From Dehalococcoidales bacterium (GTDB lineage: Bacteria; Chloroflexota; Dehalococcoidia; Dehalococcoidales; UBA2162), in contig JAFGCW010000086.1 in NCBI GenBank assembly GCA_016932435.1, forward strand, positions 1 through 37,550: DNA of 37,550 bases, given 5' to 3'. Positions 25,260 to 32,393 of this stretch are shown piece by piece. A program made the position numbers and the translations under genes. Numbering within the stretch: position 1 is the first letter of the stretch; each line of letters opens with the position of its first letter. The notes beneath the pieces were generated by a model. That model saw nothing but the letters and a program-made list of their open reading frames with translations, made no database searches and was not told the origin of the DNA.

Positions 25260-25871
25260 ATGAAGAATACATCACGTTTTGAGCCCGGTCAAACAATCAT
25301 CTGCCGCCAGATATGGCAAAATAGAGTCTTTGAGGAGAGACCTGAGATTGTAGTACAGGATACACCAGATCTGCTTGCACTATATTTACCACCGGATACT
25401 ATTATCAACCAGCCTGTCTGTTCAACCGGCAGTAAAGCTGATTATTTAGACCGCTTGAATCTTACCTGGAATCTGAAAAAGGCTCCTTGGATCGGACTGA
25501 GAAGACTGCGTTTATCGATACCAGGTGCTTTTTATTCCGTACTGCTGTTCTGGAATGAAGATAACTCTCTCCGGGCCTGGTATATTAATCTTGAAGAACC
25601 TCTTTACCGTACACCCCAGGGATTTGACTATATCGACCTGTTTCTTGACATCATTGCCGAACCGGATTTATCAAGCTGGCGTTGGGATGATGAAGATGAA
25701 CTCAGTGAAGCCGTTGAACGTGGTTTTGTTTTGAAACAAACGTCTGATATGCTGTATTCGGAAGGCAGGAAAGTTATCGAATGGATACAATCAGGCGACT
25801 CGCCTTTCAATGAATGGGAGACGTGGCGTCCTGATCCGTCATGGCAGCTACCTGTTCTGCCTTTGGATTAG
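25260..25871 (+). CDS. DUF402 (FomD/Ntdp-like) protein
   Basis: A 203-residue protein whose centre carries the DUF402 signature: WYINLEEPLYRTP then GFDYIDLFLDIIAEPD and WRWDDEDEL (residues 107-147). DUF402 members such as FomD and Staphylococcus Ntdp are metal-dependent nucleotide or CDP-linked phosphatases, with acidic residues of this stretch binding the metals. The N-terminal 100 residues form the usual beta-rich part. The ATG at 25260 has no good ribosome binding site, but an in-frame stop 18 bp before it leaves no other start. The actual substrate here is unknown. Confidence 0.8.
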   Translation: MKNTSRFEPGQTIICRQIWQNRVFEERPEIVVQDTPDLLALYLPPDTIINQPVCSTGSKADYLDRLNLTWNLKKAPWIGLRRLRLSIPGAFYSVLLFWNEDNSLRAWYINLEEPLYRTPQGFDYIDLFLDIIAEPDLSSWRWDDEDELSEAVERGFVLKQTSDMLYSEGRKVIEWIQSGDSPFNEWETWRPDPSWQLPVLPLD

Positions 25872-25879
25872 TATTGTTC

Positions 25880-25906
25880 TGTCATTCCCGCGTAAGCGGG
25901 AATCCA
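25880..25906. repeat. Palindromic dispersed repeat (CATTCCCGC type)
   Basis: ATTCCCGC (25884-25891) and GCGGGAAT (25896-25903) form a perfect 8-bp hairpin with a GTAA loop, flanked by TGTC and CCA. The wording TGTCATTCCCGCG...GCGGGAATCCA is a widely seen intergenic repeat in bacterial genomes. It lies 8 bp after the DUF402 stop and might also act as a transcript 3' end structure. Confidence 0.7.
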
Positions 25907-25961
25907 TGTTCTGCTGGATACATTGATATAATGTCACCTGCAAGATTGTACTTAGAAAATA

Positions 25962-25990
25962 CTAACAAATCGTTTTATCTCTGCTATAAT
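25962..25990 (+). promoter_or_regulatory. Promoter of the Lrp-aminotransferase genes
   Basis: CTAACA (25962-25967) and TATAAT (25985-25990) are 17 bp apart. TGC directly before the -10 forms an extended -10. The predicted start is about 40 bp before the regulator's ATG. Confidence 0.6.
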
Positions 25991-26037
25991 GAAACAGGCC
26001 GGCGATACCCCGGTAATAGAGCTGCTGGGAGTTTTTT

Positions 26038-26523
26038 ATGATGGATAAAGAGATACTGAAAATCCTCGAAGACGACGCCCGTACTACCACGAAACAAATA
26101 TCGGCAATGACCGGTAATTCCTCAGCGGAGGTCTCCCGTCTCATCAAGCAGGCGGAAAAAGACCGTGTAATTTTGAAATACAAGGCGATCGTTAACTGGG
26201 ATAAGGTAGAGAATGAACAGGTATGGGCGCTGATAGAAGTCAAACTCACTCCCGAGAAGGACGTGGGCTTCGACTCAATCGCTGAGCGCATCTATCGTTT
26301 TCCACAGACACGTACCGTATACCTCGTTTCCGGTACCTACGACCTGTTTGTCCTGGTAACGGGTAAAACCAATCACGAGATCGCAGACTTCGTCTCTCAG
26401 AAACTTTCACATATCGATGGAGTACAGGCTACTGTCACCCAGTTCGTGCTGAAGAGATACAAGGAAGATGGCGAGTTAATTGAAGAAAAACAAGAAGTAA
26501 AAAGGCAGCCGGTTATTCTCTAA
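26038..26523 (+). CDS. Lrp/AsnC family transcriptional regulator
   Basis: A 161-residue protein with an N-terminal winged helix-turn-helix (about 3-55, DKEILKILEDDARTTTKQI then EVSRLIKQAEKD) and a C-terminal RAM/Lrp ligand-binding domain (about 65-145, with YLVSGTYDLFVLVTGKT). Lrp/AsnC proteins sense amino acids as oligomers and control amino-acid metabolism. It is followed after 30 bp by an aminotransferase gene, a common pairing, so it may regulate that gene in response to an amino acid. Start ATG at 26038 has GGGAG upstream. A basic, Glu-rich tail follows the RAM domain. Confidence 0.88.
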   Translation: MMDKEILKILEDDARTTTKQISAMTGNSSAEVSRLIKQAEKDRVILKYKAIVNWDKVENEQVWALIEVKLTPEKDVGFDSIAERIYRFPQTRTVYLVSGTYDLFVLVTGKTNHEIADFVSQKLSHIDGVQATVTQFVLKRYKEDGELIEEKQEVKRQPVIL

Positions 26524-26553
26524 ATACCGGTTGAACAATACCTGGAGAGTAGT

Positions 26554-27744
26554 ATGCCTGAAAATCGAGCCGCTAAAAGTAGAAGATACCGGATATCGGA
26601 CAGAGCGAACCGTTTATCTCCCTCCGGAATACGAAGGTTTTTCGACCTGCTGGCGTCAACGGAAGATGTGATCTCTCTCGGTGTAGGAGAACCAGATTAC
26701 TCAACCCCGTGGCACATCAGAGAAGCGGCGATTACATCCCTTGAAAAAGGGTATACAATGTACACCTCTAACTCCGGGACTCCCGAATTACGGCAGGAGC
26801 TTTCCCGACACCTCACGGATGAATACGACATCGACTATAATCCTGATACTGAACTGCTGATTACAGTAGGATCAAGTGAGGCGCTGGACCTGTCAATGCG
26901 AGCATTATTGAACCCGGGAGATGAGGTGATTATGCCTGATCCCTGCTACGTTGCCTACGAGTCATGTGTAATCATGGCTGGTGGAGTACCCGTGAAAATC
27001 CCCACGTCCCAGGAAAATAGTTTCGAGATTAACCCGTCCGATCTAGAAAAACTGGTCACTGAAAAAACCAGGGCCATACTGATTGGATATCCGGCAAATC
27101 CGACCGGCGCTGTAATGAGCCGCAATAAGTTGATGGAGATTGCAGATATAGCCTTGCGAAACCACCTTATCGTGGTATCGGATGAGATATACGCCAAACT
27201 CGTATATGACACGGAACATACCTGCTTCGCCACTCTTCCCGGGATGAAATCCAGTACCATTTTACTCGGAGGATTTTCAAAAGCGTATGCGATGACAGGC
27301 TGGCGTATCGGATACTCAGCCGCTCCAGCTGAAATTACAGCTGCTATGACAAAAATCCACCAGTACACGATGATGTGCGCGTCGACGATGGCGCAGGTTG
27401 CTGCCCTCGAAGCCTTACGCAGCGGTGAATCAAGCGTTACTGAAATGGTTGAAGATTATAACAAGAGGAGACGGGTAATTCTGCAAGGTCTGGCAGATAT
27501 CGGATTATCCTGTTTCGAACCGAAAGGTGCGTTCTATGTCTTTCCTTCGATAAGATCAACAGGAATGACATCCGAAGAATTCGCGGAGACTCTCCTTACC
27601 GAGGAAAAAGTTGCCGTGGTACCTGGTTCGGCTTTTGGAGAATATGGCGAAGGATATGTCAGGTGTTGCTACGCTACCTCGATGGATAATATAAACGAAG
27701 CACTTCTCAGGATGAAACGTTTCGTTAAGAAATATAGTCGGTAA
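26554..27744 (+). CDS. Class I/II PLP-dependent aminotransferase (aspartate aminotransferase-like)
   Basis: A 396-residue fold-type I aminotransferase. Active-site features are N182 in YPANPTG, D210 and Y213 in VVSDEIYAKL, the PLP lysine K243 in GGFSKAYAMTGWRIG, and the substrate-carboxylate Arg in GEGYVRCCY. The sequence fits the AspB/PatA-like branch, which includes aspartate, alanine and aromatic aminotransferases, so substrate choice is uncertain. It differs from the DapL of this window in its active-site motifs and in length. ATG 26554 has TGGAGAG upstream. It follows an Lrp regulator and precedes a small zinc-ribbon gene by 14 bp. Confidence 0.88.
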   Translation: MPENRAAKSRRYRISDRANRLSPSGIRRFFDLLASTEDVISLGVGEPDYSTPWHIREAAITSLEKGYTMYTSNSGTPELRQELSRHLTDEYDIDYNPDTELLITVGSSEALDLSMRALLNPGDEVIMPDPCYVAYESCVIMAGGVPVKIPTSQENSFEINPSDLEKLVTEKTRAILIGYPANPTGAVMSRNKLMEIADIALRNHLIVVSDEIYAKLVYDTEHTCFATLPGMKSSTILLGGFSKAYAMTGWRIGYSAAPAEITAAMTKIHQYTMMCASTMAQVAALEALRSGESSVTEMVEDYNKRRRVILQGLADIGLSCFEPKGAFYVFPSIRSTGMTSEEFAETLLTEEKVAVVPGSAFGEYGEGYVRCCYATSMDNINEALLRMKRFVKKYSR

Positions 27745-27758
27745 AGGTATATTGGTAT

Positions 27759-28001
27759 ATGAAAAAACTGGTCTGCGACAGGTGCGGCAAAGAGCTATCC
27801 GATCCGGAAGCTATAGACCTGGTACTCGCTGGCATGGATGCCTGGCAGAATTCCGTAAGATCCAGGGGTGAAGAACCACGTGGGATTTTCCCGTGCGAAT
27901 ACTACCGAAATTGCGGCGGCGAGATGGTAATTATCGACGATCAGGAAAAACCGGAAAAATCAAAGGGTGGACTGAGGAGTCTTTTCCGCCGAAAGTCATA
28001 A
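27759..28001 (+). CDS. Small zinc-ribbon protein, function unknown
   Basis: An 80-residue protein. The N-terminal CDRCGKEL knuckle and a later FPCEYYRNCGG give four cysteines that could bind one zinc. The C-terminus is basic (GGLRSLFRRKS). I recognise no specific family. ATG 27759 has AAAGG some 12 nt upstream. It is packed between the aminotransferase (14 bp) and purM (21 bp), so it is translated from the same transcript. Confidence 0.7.
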   Translation: MKKLVCDRCGKELSDPEAIDLVLAGMDAWQNSVRSRGEEPRGIFPCEYYRNCGGEMVIIDDQEKPEKSKGGLRSLFRRKS

Positions 28002-28022
28002 TATCTCAACGGAGGTGTAGTC

Positions 28023-29030
28023 ATAAAGAAGACATATGCTGAAGCAGGGGTAGATATCGATGCCAAGGCTGGTGCTATAAAGGAAATCGGTCAACTTGTC
28101 AAAGCTACCTATCGGAAAGAAGTACTGAGTGAGGTAGGATTATTTGGCTCTATGTTCGAGTTTACAGGCTATAATGAGCCTGTCCTTATCTCAAGTATCG
28201 ATGGAGTTGGTACCAAGCTGAAAATAGCTACAGCGCTGGACAGATATGAAACGGTAGGCGTTGATATTGTCAATCATTGTGTGAACGATATATTTACCTG
28301 TGGAGCGGAACCTCTTTATTTTCTTGATTATATCGGGACTGGAAAAGTCCTGCCTGATAAGGTAGTGATTATCGCCCAAGGTCTGGCAAATGCCTGTAAG
28401 GATGTCGGATGCGCTCTTATTGGCGGTGAAATAGCCGAAATGCCCAGTATTTACTCCGGTACGGATTATGATCTTGTGGGTGTCATAACAGGTGTCGTAG
28501 AGAAGAGCAAGATAATCAACGGCAGTACTATTCAGCCGGGTGATATAATCCTCGGTCTGCCGTCCAGCGGTTTGCATACCAACGGGTATTCTCTGGTCCG
28601 GAATATATTCGATGAGACGAAGGAAGTCCTGGACGTGCATTATCCCGAACTGGGACGGACCCTGGGTGAAGCATTGCTTGAACCGCATCGCTGTTACTAT
28701 AACCAGATAAAACCTCACTTACCGCTTATTAAAGGAATGGCCCATATAACAGGTGGAGGTCTTCTGGATAATGTTCCCCGTATCCTTCCTGAAGGAACGT
28801 CTGCGGAGTTCGATTCTTCAGCCTGGACGGTACCGCACATATTTAAACTGATACAGGAGCGTGGAAATGTCGACCTCATGGAGATGTACCATGTATTTAA
28901 CATGGGAATTGGTATGACCATTGTCTGTACGCCCGAAAACTCGAATGAATTAAACAATATGCTTCCTGAAGCTGCCGTTATCGGTAAGATTAACCGGCAG
29001 GACGGTGATAAGAGAGTAGTAATCACATAG
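28023..29030 (+). CDS. purM: Phosphoribosylformylglycinamidine cyclo-ligase, apparent ATA start
   Basis: PurM closes the imidazole ring to form aminoimidazole ribonucleotide in purine synthesis. The frame from 28023 gives 335 residues. The N-terminus (I)KKTYAEAGVDIDA matches the family's YxxAGVDIDAG start, and DGVGTKLKIA, the GEIAEMP segment and GLHTNGYSL are present. No ATG, GTG or TTG lies between the in-frame TAA at 27999 and residue 44. GGAGGTG ends 5 nt before ATA at 28023, so this codon is the best start. A start at the ATG 28152 would delete a conserved part of the fold. The rest of the pur pathway is not in the window. Confidence 0.87.
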   Translation: MKKTYAEAGVDIDAKAGAIKEIGQLVKATYRKEVLSEVGLFGSMFEFTGYNEPVLISSIDGVGTKLKIATALDRYETVGVDIVNHCVNDIFTCGAEPLYFLDYIGTGKVLPDKVVIIAQGLANACKDVGCALIGGEIAEMPSIYSGTDYDLVGVITGVVEKSKIINGSTIQPGDIILGLPSSGLHTNGYSLVRNIFDETKEVLDVHYPELGRTLGEALLEPHRCYYNQIKPHLPLIKGMAHITGGGLLDNVPRILPEGTSAEFDSSAWTVPHIFKLIQERGNVDLMEMYHVFNMGIGMTIVCTPENSNELNNMLPEAAVIGKINRQDGDKRVVIT

Positions 29031-29048
29031 AAAACCTTTGTAAATAGT

Positions 29049-29090
29049 CTCCCCATTTGAAAAAGGGGGATTAAGGGGGATTTGAGAGAG
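29049..29090. repeat. Dispersed GGGGGATTAAGGGGGATT repeat
   Basis: After purM, CTCCCC, then AAAAAGGGGGATTAAGGGGG and ATTTGAGAGAG, form a C-rich/G-rich element in which CTCCCC can pair with GGGGGA. Its wording matches a short intergenic repeat seen in many bacterial genomes (AATCCCCCTTAATCCCCC on the other strand). Only one copy is present here. Confidence 0.6.
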
Positions 29091-29156
29091 GATCTAAGTT
29101 GTAGTAATTGTTATATTTGTCTCATACCTTTGTAGAACCATTTCCGGAGAATTATA

Positions 29157-29678
29157 ATGGCTGATACAGTTCTGGTCGTGGATATGCTCAGAGGATTCCT
29201 TGAAGAAGGCTATCCGCTATATATAGGCGAAGAATGCCGATGTATTATTCCGAATATCCGGGAACTCCTGGAAAAAGAAATAGAAAACGGTTCGACGGTT
29301 ATCTATATCTGCGATAATCACACTCCCGATGACCTTGAATTTAAAATGTTCCCTCCTCACTGTATCGAAGGTACACCGGAAACGGAAATTATACCTGAAC
29401 TCTCGGATTATCAAGGTGAAATAATCCCGAAGAGACGGTACAGTGGATTCTTCGATACGCCGCTTGAAGACAGACTGGTAGAATTGAAACCTGACAAACT
29501 GATAATCTGCGGTGTTCTGACGAATATATGCATCATGCATACGGCAGCCGATGCGCGAAATCGTGATTATGGGGTAGAAGTTCCGGTGAGTTGTGTCGCG
29601 TCACCTGATGCTGACGCCCACCGCTTCGCCCTGGACCATATGGAAAAAGTACTGGGAGTAACACTGATAAACCGATGA
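29157..29678 (+). CDS. pncA: Nicotinamidase/isochorismatase family hydrolase
   Basis: The 173 residues have the catalytic triad of the isochorismatase fold: D9 in VVDMLRGF, K92 in PKRRYSGFFDTPL and C125 in LTNICIMHTA. HCIEGTPE (68-75) matches the nicotinamidase pattern. It probably hydrolyses nicotinamide to nicotinate. The next gene, overlapping by 4 bp, encodes nicotinate phosphoribosyltransferase, which would use the product in NAD salvage; this context favours nicotinamidase over other family activities. Residue 69 gives a normal metal-site neighbourhood (H54, H68). ATG 29157 has CGGAGA upstream. The gene starts about 126 bp after purM. Confidence 0.85.
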   Translation: MADTVLVVDMLRGFLEEGYPLYIGEECRCIIPNIRELLEKEIENGSTVIYICDNHTPDDLEFKMFPPHCIEGTPETEIIPELSDYQGEIIPKRRYSGFFDTPLEDRLVELKPDKLIICGVLTNICIMHTAADARNRDYGVEVPVSCVASPDADAHRFALDHMEKVLGVTLINR

Positions 29679-30688
29679 TGGATAAAAAAAAGAAAACACC
29701 GGAATTTATCACTTCAGAAGCCGTGTTGAAAGGTGAAACGGCGGATATTTACTTCGACCACACTCTCTCTATCCTCCGAAAGGAAAATATCAATCCGGTC
29801 GCCGTAATGGAATTTTTTCCCGGTCGCGCCGGAATTCTCTGTGGCATGGAGGAGGTCAAAGCATTACTGCAAAAGGTCCTTTCAGAGGTGGAATGCGAAG
29901 TATGGGCATTACAAGAAGGGGACGCTATGGACGCGAAGGAAGTAGTGCTGCGTATCAAAGCGCCCTACCAGGATTATGGTTTATACGAGACGGCTATCGA
30001 TGGAACCCTTTCCCATTGCAGCGGATGGGCGACCGCTTCCCGTAGATGTGTCGAAGCCGCGGCTGGACTTCCCGTATTGAGTTTCGGTGTCCGCCATGTT
30101 CATCCCAACGTCGCCGCTGTGATGGACTATTCGGCAATGGTCGGCGGGTGTTCCGGCTGTTCCAGCATTGCCGGTGCTTCACTTGCCGGAGTATACCCGT
30201 CCGGGACGATGCCCCATGCCCTGATATTGATAATGGGCGACACCGTCACAGCGACGCTCGCTTTCGACAAACACATGGATTCCGGCGTTCCCCGTGTCTC
30301 GCTGGTTGATACGTTCCTCGATGAGAATGAAGAAAGCCTGCGTGTCGCGCAGGCGCTTGGCGAAAAACTGGACAGTGTCAGGCTCGATACTCCCTTCGAA
30401 CTGGGTGGCGTCACCCCGGAGCTTGTCGAGAAAGTACGAACTACTCTGGATACGGCCAGTTATACGAAGGTGCAGATATTTGTCAGCGGCGGCATCACTC
30501 CCGAACGGATCAAAGGATTTCTAAAATCGGGTACGCCCGTCGACGGATTTGGTGTCGGAAGCTACATCAGCGGCGCGCCGCCGATTGATTTTACTGCCGA
30601 CCTGCATGAAATAGACGGGAAACCGATAGCCAAGCGTGGAAGAACAGCCGGCATCACCGAAAATTCCAGGTTAGTACGCATTATGTAA
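29675..30688 (+). CDS. pncB: Nicotinate phosphoribosyltransferase
   Basis: NAPRTase joins nicotinate and PRPP to give nicotinate mononucleotide for NAD synthesis. The 337 residues resemble the shorter archaeal/bacterial NAPRTase branch: GLYETAIDGTLSHCSG, the FGVRHVHP segment containing the catalytic-type histidine, the DTFLDE substrate loop, and FVSGGITPERI with GVGSYISGAPPIDFTADL near the end. The start is ATG 29675, whose ATGA overlaps the stop of the nicotinamidase gene, so the two are coupled. A second ATG follows at once. The relative quinolinate phosphoribosyltransferase is less likely given the neighbour. Confidence 0.9.
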   Translation: MMDKKKKTPEFITSEAVLKGETADIYFDHTLSILRKENINPVAVMEFFPGRAGILCGMEEVKALLQKVLSEVECEVWALQEGDAMDAKEVVLRIKAPYQDYGLYETAIDGTLSHCSGWATASRRCVEAAAGLPVLSFGVRHVHPNVAAVMDYSAMVGGCSGCSSIAGASLAGVYPSGTMPHALILIMGDTVTATLAFDKHMDSGVPRVSLVDTFLDENEESLRVAQALGEKLDSVRLDTPFELGGVTPELVEKVRTTLDTASYTKVQIFVSGGITPERIKGFLKSGTPVDGFGVGSYISGAPPIDFTADLHEIDGKPIAKRGRTAGITENSRLVRIM

Positions 30689-30809
30689 ACTTATGATTCC
30701 CCTGCCCTCTTTGAATTAATATATTTTCTCTCACACCGATTACTCAGAAATCATTTCTTTATATAAGATGATAATGGGATTCTAGTAGAAATCTAATTAT
30801 CCAATAAAG

Positions 30810-31385
30810 CTAAGGAATGTTTATATCAAATTTAGTAAGGATTTCTTTTATCTTCTGAGTATCTTTGTTAGCACCAATTAAACCTTCACAATGAGAGTTA
30901 TCGTATACTATTTCTGGAGAGAGAAATATACATACGTATTTCTTTAAGTCCCCGGTAAAAGTTAACACTCCCAACGCTTCAAGTTGACTCCATTTTCCGG
31001 TTAAAGGTACTAAAAATTGAAAGATTTCAATAAGCCATGGAGAAGCCATAGTTGGACCTGAACCTAAATTAATACTAATTTCTACTGGTTTACTATATAC
31101 AAGTTCTATCATGCATTCATTACTCTTCAACTCTTCCGTGTCTGGAGGATTCTCTATGCGTTCAGTAAAAAGTTATAAAGATTCAGCAGAAGTCAGCAAT
31201 TCTTCACAAGCTAACTGCAATTTCCTGTAATGCGGCGATTCTGAGTCTAGAACAGCTTTCTCCCCATCCTTATATAGAAAAATCTGGTCTTCACCCAGTA
31301 TTTTTGTACAACCAGTTAACGATAGAATTCCCATAATAAAGAAATTTACAATTAATAACGTAGATGTACATCTTTTATTCTTCAT
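30810..31385 (-). pseudogene. Putative lipoprotein gene with in-frame TAA
   Basis: A frame of 192 codons is interrupted by one TAA at 31173-31175. The first part (70 residues) starts at ATG 31385 and has a lipoprotein signal peptide: MKNKRC, a hydrophobic stretch, then the lipobox LSLTGC. After the TAA the same frame stays open for 121 further codons to 30810 (…MIELVYSKPVEISIN…FDINIP). The continuity suggests one secreted lipoprotein of about 190 residues broken by a nonsense change or a sequencing error. I recognise no family. The region is markedly AT-rich compared with its neighbours. A real 70-residue lipoprotein followed by a separate frame is the alternative. Confidence 0.55.
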
Positions 31386-31604
31386 GATTATTTTTTCTTA
31401 ATATTCATGTGCTTCCTTTGAATAAAGCTATTCTATACATAAATGAATGGTTCTTAATTGAAGGTAGTATATGCGGCACTTATGATGAAGTCAATACATC
31501 TTATCGAAAAACTAATACTTCACTACAAAGTATGGATTAATTATTGAGGTGGATACAGCCTAACAACCAACATGCCCTGATATTATATGTTTGGTATCCG
31601 TATC

Positions 31605-31633
31605 TTGACATCGTCATTTTAATATATTATACT
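31605..31633 (+). promoter_or_regulatory. fur-feoAB promoter
   Basis: Consensus TTGACA (31605-31610) and TATACT (31628-31633) are 17 bp apart, about 60 bp before the fur ATG. The Fur-type palindrome begins 10 bp after the -10 box, across the transcription start. The 305-bp gap between the lipoprotein remnant and fur holds this promoter and box; the stretch 31386-31604 is AT-rich and I see nothing else in it. Confidence 0.85.
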
Positions 31634-31642
31634 GATTCTAGT

Positions 31643-31663
31643 TGCAAATGATTCGCATTTGCA
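31643..31663. promoter_or_regulatory. Fur box
   Basis: TGCAAATG-ATTCG-CATTTGCA is a perfect 8-bp inverted repeat with a 5-nt centre, close to the AATGATT/CATTT wording of known Fur boxes. It lies over the expected transcription start of fur-feoA-feoB, so iron-loaded Fur should repress its own operon. Zur or PerR sites have similar shapes; the downstream feo genes favour iron. Confidence 0.8.
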
Positions 31664-31690
31664 TTTATATTTGTATATGAGGTAAATGTC

Positions 31691-32155
31691 ATGGCAGCGG
31701 GAATATCGAACGCTAAAAAGAAGAACCGTGAACTGCTAAGCGAAGCTGGACTTCGCAGCACCAGTCAAAGGCAGTCAATTCTGGATATCATTCGCCGTGG
31801 ACAGGGACATCTCGACGCTGATGAAGTATATCGAAGAGCCCGGAAGAAGCAGCCGAGGTTGAGTCTTTCTACCGTCTACAGGACCTTACAGACTCTAAAA
31901 GAACTGGGGCTGATAGAAGAGGTCCATCTTGACGAAACGCATCATCATTATGAGATAAAAGCATCCAATGAACACCATCATCTTATCTGCCTGGGTTGCG
32001 GGAAGGTCGTTGAATTCGAATGTCCGATGAGTGTGCAGATGAAAGAAGAAGTCGGTAAAGAAAAAGAGTTTGAAATAGTGAATATAGAAGTGCGAATGAC
32101 CGGTTACTGTCCGGAATGTCGCAGAGAAAGAGATTTGTCAGATGCCGGGAAATAA
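31691..32155 (+). CDS. fur: Ferric uptake regulator family protein
   Basis: A 154-residue Fur-family repressor: winged helix with LRSTSQRQSILDII (21-34) and LSLSTVYRTLQTLKELGLI (57-75), then the dimerisation domain with a His cluster (HHYEI, EHHHLIC) and two CxxC pairs, C100/C103 and C140/C143, that bind structural zinc. The ATG at 31691 has GAGGTAA upstream. Its last 14 bp overlap feoA. Promoter, palindrome and the feo genes together point to iron control rather than zinc or peroxide sensing, though PerR and Zur share these features. Confidence 0.9.
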   Translation: MAAGISNAKKKNRELLSEAGLRSTSQRQSILDIIRRGQGHLDADEVYRRARKKQPRLSLSTVYRTLQTLKELGLIEEVHLDETHHHYEIKASNEHHHLICLGCGKVVEFECPMSVQMKEEVGKEKEFEIVNIEVRMTGYCPECRRERDLSDAGK

Positions 32156-32384
32156 GCCTATCGCAGTCAGTAAGATGAAATCAAGGCAGACCGGGAAAAT
32201 CATTGAGATTCAGGGAGGACAGGGACTTATTGCCCGTCTCAGTGCCCTGGGTATCATACCGGGCCGTAATATCACCAAGATAAGCGCTATGCTCATGCGG
32301 GGACCGGTGACAATCAAAACGGGAAGTACCCAGGTGGCGATAGGACATGGGATGGCAGACAAGATAATCGTAGAACCGGACTAG
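32142..32384 (+). CDS. feoA: FeoA-domain protein
   Basis: An 80-residue SH3-like FeoA protein with the conserved core LSALGIIPGRNITKISAMLMRGPVTIKTGSTQVAIG shortened here to its motif LGIIPG (residues 36-41) and the MRGPV turn (52-56). FeoA binds the FeoB transporter and is needed for full ferrous-iron uptake. The start ATG overlaps the 3' end of fur in another frame, and feoB starts 9 bp after its stop. FeoC is not seen. Confidence 0.88.
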   Translation: MPGNKPIAVSKMKSRQTGKIIEIQGGQGLIARLSALGIIPGRNITKISAMLMRGPVTIKTGSTQVAIGHGMADKIIVEPD

Positions 32385-32393
32385 AATAAACCT

